The notes below the pieces were generated by a model. It searched no databases. It was not told the DNA's origin and saw only the letters and a list, made by a program, of their open reading frames with translations. Source: Methyloligella halotolerans (GTDB lineage: Bacteria; Pseudomonadota; Alphaproteobacteria; Rhizobiales; Methyloligellaceae). Taken from it: a stretch of DNA of 64,000 nucleotides. The stretch spans positions 124,001 through 188,000 of the forward strand of contig NZ_MASI01000004.1 in the NCBI RefSeq assembly GCF_001708935.1. Direction: 5' to 3'. Position numbers and translations under genes: made by a program. Position 1 is the stretch's first letter, and each line of letters begins with the position of its first letter. Positions 16,753 through 26,064 of this stretch are shown here, one piece after another.

Positions 16753-17919
16753 ATGAACCAGTCTATGCAACAGCGGATTCTCTTCGCCGTCACCGAGGAT
16801 TGGTACTTCCTCTCCCATCGCCTCCCCATGGCGCGGGCGGCGCGCGACGCCGGTTTCGAGGTGCATGTCGCCACCCGGTTGAACGAGGGTGAGGACGCCA
16901 TCCGCGCCGAGGGTTTCATCCCTCACCATTTGCCTCTGAAGCGCGGCTCGTTCTCGCCCATAGACCTTGTGAAGTCCGCTTTCGGTCTTCGGGCTCTCCT
17001 CCGCGAGCTCCAGCCGGCGATCCTCCACAACGTGGCGATGAAGCCGATTCTCGTGGGCGGCCTCGCGGCCCTGATGTCCGGGCAGGAGCGTGTGGTCAAC
17101 GGCCTCACCGGGCGCGGCGCTGTCTTCACCGACAAGGACCGCCGCGTTCAGTTCACCAAGCCGCTGATCGCCGGCATGCTCGGCTGGCTGCTTTGCCGCG
17201 ACAGAAGCTGGACCGTGGTCCAGAACCCCGATGACGCGAAGCTGGTCGAAGACCTCGGCGTGGCGAAGGACCGCATCGTGCTGATTCCGGGATCCGGCGT
17301 CGAGACCGAGACCCTCGTGCCGCTGCCCGTGCCGCCGGAGCCGGTGACCGCGGCCTATGTCGGGCGCATGCTCGCCATCAAGGGCGTCCCCACGCTGATC
17401 GAGGCCTATGCAACCCTCGGAGACCCCGAGCCCAGCTTCCGCTTGCTGCTCGCCGGAAGGTGCGATCCGGAAAACCCGGGCTCCCTCGCGCCGGAACAGC
17501 TCACCGAATTCGCGTCCGCCTTCTGCATCGATTGGCTCGGTCATGTCGACGATGTCCGCGAGGTCTGGAAGCAGGCTCACTTCGCCGTGCTTGCATCGAG
17601 CGGCGGGGAGGGGCTTCCCAAGTCGCTTCTGGAAGCGGCGGCCTGCGGTCGGCCCATGGTTGCCACCGACGTTCCCGGGAGCCGCGAGATCGCCATCGAC
17701 GGTAAGACCGCGATCGTGGTCCCGCCTGACGATCCGCCCGCGCTTGCCGCCGCCCTGGACCGCATGGCGAAGGATGCGGATCTGCGTGAGCGCCTCGGCG
17801 CCAACGCCCGCAACCTCGTGGAGGAGAAATTCTCGGCTGACGCCATCGGGCAGGAGATCGTCGCGCTTTATCGCGACATCCTCGACGGCGAGAACGCGAA
17901 CAAGCGGACGGCAAGTTAA
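16753..17919 (+). CDS. Glycosyltransferase family 4 protein
   Basis: About 388 residues of GT-B fold. The N-terminal half begins RILFAVTEDWYFLSHRLPMA. The C-terminal donor-binding half contains AAYVGRMLAIKGVPTLIEAY, LLLAGRCDPENPGS, and the E-x7-E motif in GGEGLPKSLLEAAACGRPMV with DVPGSREI. These are retaining transferases that add a sugar to a lipid-linked or polysaccharide acceptor. The gene converges on, and overlaps by about 4 bp, the SDR gene of the adjacent polysaccharide module, so it likely extends the same glycan. The start is uncertain: ATG at 16753 or 16765, with an in-frame TTG at 16729. Confidence 0.85.
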   Translation: MNQSMQQRILFAVTEDWYFLSHRLPMARAARDAGFEVHVATRLNEGEDAIRAEGFIPHHLPLKRGSFSPIDLVKSAFGLRALLRELQPAILHNVAMKPILVGGLAALMSGQERVVNGLTGRGAVFTDKDRRVQFTKPLIAGMLGWLLCRDRSWTVVQNPDDAKLVEDLGVAKDRIVLIPGSGVETETLVPLPVPPEPVTAAYVGRMLAIKGVPTLIEAYATLGDPEPSFRLLLAGRCDPENPGSLAPEQLTEFASAFCIDWLGHVDDVREVWKQAHFAVLASSGGEGLPKSLLEAAACGRPMVATDVPGSREIAIDGKTAIVVPPDDPPALAAALDRMAKDADLRERLGANARNLVEEKFSADAIGQEIVALYRDILDGENANKRTAS

Positions 17920-18857
17920 AGCTTCTGTGTCGCGCCTTCGGCCGCCATCATCGCCATGATGCCCTCGCGGGTCTCGATCTTTGGATCCCACCCGATTCCC
18001 TGCAGCTTGCTGCTGTCGATCATGAAGTTGCCGGAGATGCGATCCCAATCCGCTTCGCGCCCGAAGGATTTCATGATGCGCTTCACTGCGCCCAAGGGCA
18101 TGCCGACGAGATGGGGCTGGCGTCCGAGCCCTTCGCGCATGGCCGACACGAGGCCCGCGACGCTGATCGGATCCTTGTCGGCTACGAGGAACGTCTCGTT
18201 GCGCGCAGCCTCGTCCGTCAGCGCCAGCTCCACCGCCGCTATAAGGTTCTCGATCGCCAGGAGCGACCGGCGGTTCTTCAGCCCGTCGAAGGGGAGCGGC
18301 ATCGGCGTCCGCGCCAGAGAGGCGAGGGAGGCGATATTGCCCTTCACCCCCGGCCCGTAGACCACCGCCGGCCGGAGGATGGTGTATTCCACACCGCTCG
18401 CCTTCAGAGCCGCTTCCGCCGCGAGCTTCGAGCGCCCATAGGGGTCGGTCGGCTGGGGATCGTCGGCCTCGGTGATCGGATGGTCCGCCGACAGTCCGAC
18501 CTGGGCCCGCACCGAAGACATCAGCACCGCCCGCTGAACGTTCGCCGCCTTGGCGGCCTCGCCGAGTGCTGCGACGGAGCCGGTATTGATCCGGTCGTAG
18601 CGTGCGTCTTCCTCCGATACGGGAACATGGGCGACGCCGGCGAGATGCACCACGTGGGTCATACCGTCCAGCAGCGGCGCCCAATCCACCGGTTCGCCGA
18701 GATCCGGCAGGGCGACGGTCTCGATCGCATCAATGGATTCGAGAATTTTCGGGTCTCGGCATGCGGCCCGGACCGTCCAGCCCGAATCCCGCAAGGCAGG
18801 CACGAGTTGACGGCCGACGAAACCCGAGGCGCCGGTGACGAGAACGGTTCGCATCAT
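17916..18857 (-). CDS. NDP-sugar epimerase/4-reductase (SDR family)
   Basis: A 313-residue extended short-chain dehydrogenase. NAD(P)-binding motif TGASGFVG is at residues 8-15, the active-site Ser precedes a Tyr-x3-Lys in DPYGRSKLAAEAALK, and LRPAVVYGPGVKGN follows. Its neighbours on the same strand are a sugar-1-phosphate transferase (4-bp ATGA overlap) and a WbpM-type 4,6-dehydratase. In analogous clusters (WbpV/WbpK, rhizobial WreQ) the SDR reduces the 4-keto intermediate made by the dehydratase, giving UDP-QuiNAc or UDP-FucNAc. That role is inferred here. Either of two consecutive ATGs (18857, 18854) may start it. Confidence 0.82.
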   Translation of the reverse strand: MMRTVLVTGASGFVGRQLVPALRDSGWTVRAACRDPKILESIDAIETVALPDLGEPVDWAPLLDGMTHVVHLAGVAHVPVSEEDARYDRINTGSVAALGEAAKAANVQRAVLMSSVRAQVGLSADHPITEADDPQPTDPYGRSKLAAEAALKASGVEYTILRPAVVYGPGVKGNIASLASLARTPMPLPFDGLKNRRSLLAIENLIAAVELALTDEAARNETFLVADKDPISVAGLVSAMREGLGRQPHLVGMPLGAVKRIMKSFGREADWDRISGNFMIDSSKLQGIGWDPKIETREGIMAMMAAEGATQKL

Positions 18858-19867
18858 GCGCGGCCTCTTTCGAGATGGCGGAGAAGATAGGCGGTTGCCG
18901 CTACCCCCGTGGCGAGGAGCGCAAGATCGCCGGCGACGCTCTCAATCTCGACCGCGGCGACGGAAAGTGCGGCGAGCAGGCATCCAAGCAGGAAGACCCG
19001 GAGCGTGATGTCGGGCGCCTTGAAGCCGAGGCTCAGGGCGCGCTGGTAGAAATGGGATCGGTGCGCCACCCAGAGCGCTTCCCCATTGCGCGCACGGCGG
19101 ACGAGGGTCACGCCGGTATCGGCAAGGGTGTAGAGCGGCAGCAACAGCGCGGCCGCGATATCGGCGCGGGCGACAAAGATCAGCATCCACGCCAGCAGGA
19201 GCCCGAGGGGCAGGCTGCCCGCATCGCCGAGAAAGATGCGCGCCGGATGCTTATTGAAGATCCCAAAGCCGATGGTGGCCCCCAGCAGGACCAGCGCCAT
19301 CAGACCGACATTCTGCGGCACGGGACCGAGCCAGGCCATCACGATCACCGCCGCTGTCATGGGGACGGTCTGCGCCGCGGTGATCCAGTCGATCCCGTCC
19401 AGGAAGTTCACCGCGTTGATGAACGCCATGATGCCGATGACGAGGAGGGTGCGTTCGACAGCCAGGGGCAGAAGGTCCGGCAGGATATGAAATCCGTCCG
19501 GGAGGTTGAAGACCACGGCAATCGCCGCCGCGGCCTGGCCGGCGAGCCGCCAGAGCACGGGAAGGTCCGAGGCGTCGTCCAAGGCACCCAGAACCGTCAG
19601 CCACACCGCGCCGGCCAGCACAGGCAGCGGCCAGGGCGGATCGGCCTCCAGGTGCCCGAGCATCCAGAGCGCGAGATAGACCACCAGCATCGCGCCCATC
19701 ATCGCCAGGCCGGCGCCTTGCGGAACAGGCTCGCCATGGGAGGAGCGATCGTTGGGAATGGCCAGGAAATGCCGGTTCAGGGTCGGGGTCAGCAGCACGA
19801 TCAGTCCGGCGGTCAGCAGTGCGCAGACTGTCACCACGACGACCGAGAGCAAGAATTCCTCTGCCAT
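18854..19867 (-). CDS. Undecaprenyl-phosphate sugar-1-phosphate transferase (WecA/WbpL/MraY family)
   Basis: A 337-residue membrane protein with about ten helices. The family's catalytic motifs are in order: GALDDASDLP (Mg-binding Asp pair) near residue 95, NAVNFLDGIDW near 152, FLGDAGSLPLG near 212, and the cytoplasmic HRSHFYQRA near 268 that contributes to sugar recognition. It should transfer a HexNAc-type 1-phosphate from a UDP-sugar to undecaprenyl phosphate, starting an O-antigen or capsule repeat. It lies between the 4,6-dehydratase (27-bp gap) and the SDR (ATGA overlap), which suggests the donor is the dideoxy-HexNAc they make. Confidence 0.88.
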   Translation of the reverse strand: MAEEFLLSVVVVTVCALLTAGLIVLLTPTLNRHFLAIPNDRSSHGEPVPQGAGLAMMGAMLVVYLALWMLGHLEADPPWPLPVLAGAVWLTVLGALDDASDLPVLWRLAGQAAAAIAVVFNLPDGFHILPDLLPLAVERTLLVIGIMAFINAVNFLDGIDWITAAQTVPMTAAVIVMAWLGPVPQNVGLMALVLLGATIGFGIFNKHPARIFLGDAGSLPLGLLLAWMLIFVARADIAAALLLPLYTLADTGVTLVRRARNGEALWVAHRSHFYQRALSLGFKAPDITLRVFLLGCLLAALSVAAVEIESVAGDLALLATGVAATAYLLRHLERGRA

Positions 19868-19894
19868 GACGAAACCGGATCGAGCGAGATGCGC

Positions 19895-21904
19895 CTAGTG
19901 GACCGTGCGCGAGGCGGCGGGCCAATCGGGCAGGGTGGAGAGAGTATGGCTCGCGCCGGACTGGTCGTACCCTTCAACCGTGGTGCGGAGCAACTCCTGA
20001 AGGTCGGGCTCGTCGTGACGCTGCATGGCGTCGTCGAGCTTCTCCAGCGTCGTCTCCAGCTCCTCCAGGGGCAGCACCGGCTCGTGGGTCTTGAAGATGC
20101 GCGTATGGCTCGTGCCCGTGGTGTTCTCCCCGAGCAGCAGTTCCTCGTAGAGCTTCTCGCCCGGCCGCAGGCCGCAATATTCGATGGCGATGTCGCCCTC
20201 GGGATTGGCCTCGTCGCGCACCTGCAGGCCCGATAGCCGGACCATGGTGCGGGCCAGATCGGCGATCTTCACCGGCGTCCCCATGTCGAGCACGAACACC
20301 TCGCCGCCCGCGGCCATGGCGCCCGCCTGGATCACAAGCTGCGCGGCCTCGGGGATCGACATGAAATAGCGGATGATCTCCGGATGGGTGACCGTGATCG
20401 GGCCGCCCTGTTCGATCTGGTTGCGAAACCGCCGGACGACGGAGCCGGAGGAGTCCAGCACATTGCCGAACCGCACCATGGTGAAGATGGTCGAGCCGGG
20501 GCGCTCTTCCGAAATGGCTTGCAGGATCAACTCCGAAAGCCGCTTGCTCGCCCCCATCACATTGGTCGGTCGGACGGCCTTGTCCGAGGAAATGAGCACG
20601 AAGCGCTCCACCCCCAGCTCCAGCGCCTCTTCGGCGAGCGCCAGGGTGCCGAACGTGTTGTTCTGGATTCCGGCGAAGGCGTTCATCTCCACGATCGGCA
20701 CATGCTTGTAGGCCGCCGCGTGATAGATCACCTCGACGTCGTACTCGGCGATGGTGCGGTTGACCAGCCGGCGGTCGAGGATCGAGCCCAGCACCGTGAC
20801 GACCCGGGTCTGGCTGATCGCTCCGCCACGCTTCTGCTGGATCGCCTCGATCTCCATGGAGATCTCGTACAGCGCGACCTCGGACAGCTCGAAGAGGATC
20901 AATGTCTTGGGCTCGTAGGTGAGCAGCTGCCGCGTCAGCTCCGAACCGATGGAGCCGCCAGCGCCCGTGATCATCACGACCTTGTCGCGGACATGGCCGG
21001 CGATCAGCTCCGTATCCGGAGCGACGGGATCGCGGCCCAGCAGGTCTTCCACGTCGATCGGACGGAGATCGCTGATTTCGACCCGGCCCGAGGCGATCGC
21101 CTCCAGATCGGGCACCGTCTTCACCTCGACGGGAAAGGGCTCCAGCGCCGCAAGCGCCTCCCGGCGCTGGCTGCGCCGCGCATGGGGCAGGGCGAGCATC
21201 ACCTCGTGGACCCCTTCGCGGGTGATGATCTTCGGCAGCTTCTCCTGGCTGATGACACGGACGCCGTGAATGTACTGGCCGTGCAGGCTGGGATCCGGAT
21301 CGACGAAGGCGACCGTCTTGTGCATCTCCGCTTCGTTCAGCGCCCGCAGCAGCTGCACGCCGGTCGGTCCGGCACCGTAGATAACCACCCGCGGCCGCTG
21401 GTCGAAGCTGACCCCCCGGTGATTGGGAAGCGATCGCAGCAGGGAGGAGCCGGCCCATTGCCGGCTCAGGCGGATCAGGCCGGCGGCGATCAGCCCGTAG
21501 ATGATGATGACGGAACGTGGATGGGGCGTCGGCGAGAGCATCAGCACCAACAGCGCCCAGAACAGCACCGCCAGGATGACCGCGAGATAGATTCGAGTCG
21601 TACCTTCCTGCCCGATGAACCGCGTAACGAGCTTGTAGAGCCCGCGGGCGTAGAAGGTGATCACCCCGATGACCGGCGCGGAGATGAAGAGCAGCCAGAG
21701 CGTCGGCGTATCGGGGATGTAGAGCTCGCTCAGACGCAGCGAATAGGCGCCCCAAAGCGCCAGGCTGAGCATGACGACGTCGTTGACGACAAGCAGGCAG
21801 CGCTTGAACCAGCGCGGTCGCTCGACCATCCAGGACGAGAACCGCCCCAGCAGGCGGCGCGGCCGAGCACCCTGATGCGCAGCTTTCGGTTCGTCGGCCG
21901 TCAT
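19895..21904 (-). CDS. Membrane-anchored UDP-HexNAc 4,6-dehydratase (WbpM/CapD/PglF family)
   Basis: A 669-residue protein. Four N-terminal membrane helices (to about residue 140) precede a CoA-binding-like Rossmann domain (RVVIYGAGPTGVQLLRAL) and a catalytic SDR domain with VMITGAGGSIGSELTRQ. In the active site the usual Tyr of Tyr-x3-Lys is Met: SSDKAVRPTNVMGASKR. That substitution is typical of the large WbpM/PglF dehydratases acting on UDP-GlcNAc. It makes the UDP-4-keto-6-deoxy-HexNAc needed for QuiNAc, FucNAc or bacillosamine. First gene of a (-) operon with the transferase and SDR. Start ATG at 21904. Confidence 0.92.
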   Translation of the reverse strand: MTADEPKAAHQGARPRRLLGRFSSWMVERPRWFKRCLLVVNDVVMLSLALWGAYSLRLSELYIPDTPTLWLLFISAPVIGVITFYARGLYKLVTRFIGQEGTTRIYLAVILAVLFWALLVLMLSPTPHPRSVIIIYGLIAAGLIRLSRQWAGSSLLRSLPNHRGVSFDQRPRVVIYGAGPTGVQLLRALNEAEMHKTVAFVDPDPSLHGQYIHGVRVISQEKLPKIITREGVHEVMLALPHARRSQRREALAALEPFPVEVKTVPDLEAIASGRVEISDLRPIDVEDLLGRDPVAPDTELIAGHVRDKVVMITGAGGSIGSELTRQLLTYEPKTLILFELSEVALYEISMEIEAIQQKRGGAISQTRVVTVLGSILDRRLVNRTIAEYDVEVIYHAAAYKHVPIVEMNAFAGIQNNTFGTLALAEEALELGVERFVLISSDKAVRPTNVMGASKRLSELILQAISEERPGSTIFTMVRFGNVLDSSGSVVRRFRNQIEQGGPITVTHPEIIRYFMSIPEAAQLVIQAGAMAAGGEVFVLDMGTPVKIADLARTMVRLSGLQVRDEANPEGDIAIEYCGLRPGEKLYEELLLGENTTGTSHTRIFKTHEPVLPLEELETTLEKLDDAMQRHDEPDLQELLRTTVEGYDQSGASHTLSTLPDWPAASRTVH

Positions 21905-22139
21905 CCCTGGCCCATAATGGCTAAAATCCCAGTTTCAGGCCTTACATGCCTGCAACAGGACCATAAAGCAATCGCGGAAGGGGCAAGAGCAAATTCCAGC
22001 TCTGCGCGGCTTTGCGTCAGTCGGACGTCCTGCGAATAGACGTTGGCAACTGCCCCGCCCGGGTAGCGAAACAGGCGCGGGACGATGTACGGTTTAGGCC
22101 GAACCGCGCGCCGACGGGAGTCCAGAGGGGGAGGAGGCG

Positions 22140-23318
22140 ATGCCGGCCCGATCTCGCTTAGATTTGCGCAAGCCGTTTGCGGCGCCCCGGCGTCGCATCG
22201 CCGCGCTGCTGGCGCCGGCAATCACGATGGCTGGGATACTGTGCGGGCCGTTCCAGGCCTCCGCGCAGCCGACGGAATCGATCCATCTCACCATGCCGGT
22301 GCTCTACGGCACCCATCTTCCGGGGCTCGGAAAGCCTGCCAGGGACTGGGCCCTCCTCACCCAACAGCTGTCGGGTAAGACCCTCCGCATCTCGATCCTG
22401 CAGCCCGGAGAGGGACCGGCGCCACAGGAGCTGCTCGACGCCGTCTCCAGCGGTAAGGTCGATGCCGCGTTCTCGAAGGCGAGCTTTTGGGCGGATCGCT
22501 TTCCGGCGGCGTCCCTGTTTGCAGGCTTTCCCTTCGGACCGGACGCCCCTGGCTACGCCGCCTGGTTTCGAGGCGGCAACGGGCTGAAGCTCTATCAGAA
22601 GATGTACGACGACGCGGGGCTTTCGGTGCATGTCCTGCCCTGTGCTTTCGCTGGAGCGGAGACCTCGGGCTGGTTCGCCAAACCGCTTCAAACGGTCGCC
22701 GATATCGACGGGCTGCGCATGCGCATCTTCGGTCAGGGCGGGCTCGTGATGCGCCGTCTGGGCGCGGTGCCGGCCCTGGTGCCGGGAAGCGAGCTCGAGC
22801 AGGCCTTCGAAAGCGGCAAGATCGATGCGGCGGAGTTCTATCCGCCCGCCGTGGATGCGGAAGCCCATCTCGGCAAGATCGCGAAATACATCTATGTGCC
22901 GGGCTGGCATCAGCCGGAAACGGTGATGGAGCTTCTCATCAATAAGGACCGCTGGAGCGCCCTGAGCGACCGGCAGCAGAGCTGGATCGAGACCGCCTGC
23001 GACGCGACCCTGCTGCGGACCATGGCCGAGAACCCGGTCCACGCCAGTGAGGCTCTGAAGGGCTTTGCCGCGGAGGGGGTGGAGATCAAGACCTGGCCGA
23101 CCCCGCTGCTGGAGGCCTTCCATCGTAGCTGGGAGGAGATCGCCAACGACCAAGCCCGCCAGGATGCCTTTTTCGCCGAGGTCTTCGACGATCTGAGAGC
23201 CTTCCGGGCTCGGCAGGCGCCGGGGCTCTCCGGACCGCAAGGCGCAGCCGCCGAACCGCTGACCGCGAGCACGCCTCCGGAAGACGACGGGGAGGAGGAC
23301 GCTGCGGACCGTCCCTGA
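22140..23318 (+). CDS. TRAP transporter substrate-binding protein, DctP family (orphan)
   Basis: A 392-residue periplasmic protein. A basic n-region and hydrophobic core end near PFQASA. The DctP/TRAP fold follows, with ELLDAVSSGKVDAAFSKASF, the recognition segment IDGLRMRIFGQGGLVMRRLGA holding the conserved Arg, and GSELEQAFESGKIDAAEF. The tail is Pro/Glu-rich. TRAP receptors bind carboxylates such as 2-hydroxy or 2-keto acids. No DctQ or DctM membrane genes are adjacent; the next gene, 72 bp away on the same strand, is glcD, so a hydroxyacid ligand is a reasonable guess. GGGGGAGGAGGCG directly precedes the ATG. Confidence 0.87.
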   Translation: MPARSRLDLRKPFAAPRRRIAALLAPAITMAGILCGPFQASAQPTESIHLTMPVLYGTHLPGLGKPARDWALLTQQLSGKTLRISILQPGEGPAPQELLDAVSSGKVDAAFSKASFWADRFPAASLFAGFPFGPDAPGYAAWFRGGNGLKLYQKMYDDAGLSVHVLPCAFAGAETSGWFAKPLQTVADIDGLRMRIFGQGGLVMRRLGAVPALVPGSELEQAFESGKIDAAEFYPPAVDAEAHLGKIAKYIYVPGWHQPETVMELLINKDRWSALSDRQQSWIETACDATLLRTMAENPVHASEALKGFAAEGVEIKTWPTPLLEAFHRSWEEIANDQARQDAFFAEVFDDLRAFRARQAPGLSGPQGAAAEPLTASTPPEDDGEEDAADRP

Positions 23319-23390
23319 TGCTCTCCGAAAAATCCGGAAACCCCCAAAAGAAAGCTGGCCCGCGCCCATTGAATAGGCGAAAACCGACCC

Positions 23391-24827
23391 ATGGCCCATC
23401 CTGCGATTTTGCAGCCCGATCCCGCCGTCATGTCGCGCCGGGACGAGATCTTGAAGCAGTTGAAGAAGCGCGTCCCCGACACGGTGTTCATCACCGACGA
23501 GGAGGGCCGTCGCACCTTCGAGACCGACGCGCTGACCGCCTATCGCTGCATGCCGCTGGCTGTCGCGCTGCCCGGCAGCACCGAGGCCGTGAGCGCCATC
23601 ATGGCCTATTGCTGGGAGAACGACATCAAGGTCGTTGCCCGGGGCGCCGGCACCTCGCTCTCCGGCGGTGCGCTGCCGTCCGAAGACTCCATCGTGGTCT
23701 GCATCTCGCGCATGAATCGCATGCTGAAGATCGACGAGGATAACCGCGTCGCCCAGGTCGAATCCGGCATCACCAATCTCGCCATCTCGCAAGCGGTCGC
23801 GCCGCGCGGCTTCTTCTATGCGCCGGACCCGTCCAGCCAGCTTGCGTGCACCCTCGCCGGCAATATCGCCATGAATTCCGGCGGCGCCCACTGCCTGAAA
23901 TACGGCGTGACCGTGAACAACATCCTGGGCCTCAAGCTGGTGCTGGTGAACGGCGAGGTGATCGAGCTCGGCGGCGATTATCTCGATCAGCCCGGTTACG
24001 ATCTCATGGGTCTCATGGTGGGTTCCGAAGGCCAACTCGCCATCGTCACCGAGGCTACGGTCCGCATTATCAAGATGCCCGAGATCGCCCGCCCCATGCT
24101 GCTGGGCTTCCCATCGTCGGAAGCCGCCGGCGCCTGCGTCGCCGCCATCATCGGCGCGGGCATCGTGCCCGTCGCCATCGAATTCATGGACAAGCCGGCA
24201 ATCCATGTCTGCGAGAACTTCGCCAATGCCGGCTACCCCCTCGATGTGGAAGCGATCCTGATCGTGGAGGTCGAAGGCTCCGAAGAAGAGGTCGCGCTTC
24301 TCCTGGAGCGCATCGCCGAGATCGCCGAAGATCACGAGCTGCAGCACAAGCGCATCAGCCAGAGCGCCGAGGAAAGCGCCGCCATCTGGAAGGGCCGCAA
24401 ATCCGCTTTCGGCGCCATCGGCCAGCTCTCGGACTATTTCTGCATGGATGGCGTCATCCCGTTGTCGCGCCTCCCCGAAGCGCTGTTGCGGGTCGCGGAG
24501 CTTTGCCGGGCCTACGGCTTCGACGTCGCGAATATCTTCCATGCCGGCGACGGCAACCTCCATCCCCTGATCCTCTACAATGCCAACGAGGAGGACGAAC
24601 TCGCTAGGGCCGAGGCTTGCGGGGCGGAGATTCTCAAGGTCTGCGTCGAGCTTGGCGGCTGCCTCACCGGCGAGCATGGCGTCGGCATCGAGAAGCGCGA
24701 TCTGATGCCGTTCCAGTATACTGAGGCCGACCTCGTCCAGATGATGCGCGTCAAGAGCGTCTTCGACCCCGACTGGCAGCTCAATCCGGCCAAGGTCTTC
24801 CCCTTGTCGGCCCGCGAGCTTTTGTAA
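23391..24827 (+). CDS. glcD: Glycolate oxidase subunit GlcD (FAD-linked)
   Basis: A 478-residue flavoprotein. A PCMH-type FAD-binding domain (AVALPGSTEAVSAIMAYCWE, VVARGAGTSLSGGALPSED, CTLAGNIAMNSGGAHCLKYG) is followed by the FAD-oxidase C-terminal domain with FHAGDGNLHP and GEHGVGIEKRDLM. This is the catalytic subunit that oxidises glycolate (or D-lactate) to the 2-oxo acid. It is first of three tightly packed genes: glcE starts 3 bp after its stop. D-lactate or 2-hydroxyglutarate dehydrogenase is a possible alternative for the protein alone, but the D-E-F order points to glycolate. Confidence 0.92.
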   Translation: MAHPAILQPDPAVMSRRDEILKQLKKRVPDTVFITDEEGRRTFETDALTAYRCMPLAVALPGSTEAVSAIMAYCWENDIKVVARGAGTSLSGGALPSEDSIVVCISRMNRMLKIDEDNRVAQVESGITNLAISQAVAPRGFFYAPDPSSQLACTLAGNIAMNSGGAHCLKYGVTVNNILGLKLVLVNGEVIELGGDYLDQPGYDLMGLMVGSEGQLAIVTEATVRIIKMPEIARPMLLGFPSSEAAGACVAAIIGAGIVPVAIEFMDKPAIHVCENFANAGYPLDVEAILIVEVEGSEEEVALLLERIAEIAEDHELQHKRISQSAEESAAIWKGRKSAFGAIGQLSDYFCMDGVIPLSRLPEALLRVAELCRAYGFDVANIFHAGDGNLHPLILYNANEEDELARAEACGAEILKVCVELGGCLTGEHGVGIEKRDLMPFQYTEADLVQMMRVKSVFDPDWQLNPAKVFPLSARELL

Positions 24828-24830
24828 TCC

Positions 24831-26054
24831 ATGCAGCCACGCTTTCACGCTCCGGAGACGGTCGAGGATCTGGCCGATCTGCTTCTCGGCTATGCCCAGG
24901 AGGGGCTGCCTGTGGAAGTGCGCGGCCTGGGCTCGAAGCTCGGCTATGGCCGCCCGGTCCAGACCGCTGCCGTGGTCAGCACCGAGAAGTTCGACGAAAT
25001 CACTTTGTATGAGCCCAGCGAGCTGGTGCTGTCCGCCGGCTCCGGAACGCCGCTCGCGAAGATCGAGAAGCTGCTCGACGAGAACGGCCAGCAGCTCGCT
25101 TTTGAGCCTTTCGATTTGCCGCCCGTGCTCGGCGGCAAGCCGGGGGAGGGCAGCATCGGCGGCGTCTTCGCCACAGGTCTTTCTGGCAGCCGTCGCGTGC
25201 TCTCGGGCGCCGCCCGCGATCACATCTTGGGCGTGAAAGCGGTGAACGGCCGGGGCGAGGCCTTCAAGGCCGGCGGCCGGGTCATGAAGAACGTCACCGG
25301 ATACGATCTCAGCAAGCTTCTCACCGGCTCCTGCGGGACCCTGAGCGTGCTGACCGAGATCACCATGAAGGTGCTCCCCAAGCCGGAGCAATCCTCCACA
25401 CTGCTCTTCTTCGACGTGCCCGAGGCGGCTGCGATCGAGCTGCTCTGCAAGGCCATGGGCAGCCCGTTCGAGGTATCCGGCGCCGCCCATCTCCAGCCAG
25501 GACTCGCGGCCGGCCTCTCCGACAAGCCCCTGCGGGAGCGCGCTGAGTCGGTGACGGCGCTGCGGGTGGAAGGCTTCGAAGGTGCGGTCCGCTACCGGGC
25601 GGCCAAGCTGAAGCAGAAATTCGCCGCCTTCTCCGATTTGACGGAGCTTTCCGGCGACCGCTCCCGCCGCTTCTGGTCGGACATCCGCCAGGTGAGACCT
25701 TTACAATCCGCCGGCCGGCCCTTATGGCGGATTTCCACCGCGCCGTCCCGCGCGGCGGATCTCGTGGCGGCCTTGCGCCATACCATCGATCTCAAGGCCC
25801 TTTACGATTGGTCGGGCGGTCAAATCTGGCTGGAGACCGGGGCGACCTCCGATGCCAATGCGGTGGAGTTGCGACGGATCCTGGCCGATTTCGGCGGCTA
25901 CGCGACCCTCGTCAGGGCCGAGCCGGGCATCCGAGCCAGCGCCGACGTGTTTCAGCCGCTGGAAATGCGGCTCATGGAAATCACCCGCGCCCTGAAGGCC
26001 AGCTTCGATCCCGCGGGCATCCTCAATCCCGGACGCATGTATTCCGGAGTCTGA
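24831..26054 (+). CDS. glcE: Glycolate oxidase subunit GlcE
   Basis: A 407-residue, GlcD-related but shorter subunit. FAD-binding segments are VEVRGLGSKLGYGRPVQTAA, GKPGEGSIGGVFATGLSGSR and FKAGGRVMKNVTGYDLSKLL, with a C-terminal FQPLEMRLMEITRALKASFD. GlcE accompanies GlcD in the membrane-associated oxidase and is needed for activity in E. coli. The start ATG lies 3 bp after the glcD stop, and glcF follows 10 bp later, which indicates a single operon with fixed stoichiometry. Confidence 0.92.
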   Translation: MQPRFHAPETVEDLADLLLGYAQEGLPVEVRGLGSKLGYGRPVQTAAVVSTEKFDEITLYEPSELVLSAGSGTPLAKIEKLLDENGQQLAFEPFDLPPVLGGKPGEGSIGGVFATGLSGSRRVLSGAARDHILGVKAVNGRGEAFKAGGRVMKNVTGYDLSKLLTGSCGTLSVLTEITMKVLPKPEQSSTLLFFDVPEAAAIELLCKAMGSPFEVSGAAHLQPGLAAGLSDKPLRERAESVTALRVEGFEGAVRYRAAKLKQKFAAFSDLTELSGDRSRRFWSDIRQVRPLQSAGRPLWRISTAPSRAADLVAALRHTIDLKALYDWSGGQIWLETGATSDANAVELRRILADFGGYATLVRAEPGIRASADVFQPLEMRLMEITRALKASFDPAGILNPGRMYSGV

Positions 26055-26064
26055 CCGAACGGCC

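Noticed and set aside
16471-18684. A 737-codon minus-strand frame spanning the PRC-barrel, GT4 and SDR genes
   Set aside because: It crosses several real genes on both strands and matches no family.
19974-21755. A 593-codon frame within the dehydratase gene on the same strand
   Set aside because: Shifted frame of a gene with clear catalytic motifs; low-complexity Arg/Gly/Ala composition.
22158-25490. A 1110-codon open frame on the minus strand opposite the TRAP receptor and glcD/glcE
   Set aside because: It is fully antisense to well-recognised conserved genes, has no family motif, and reflects the lack of stops in the complement of high-GC codons.
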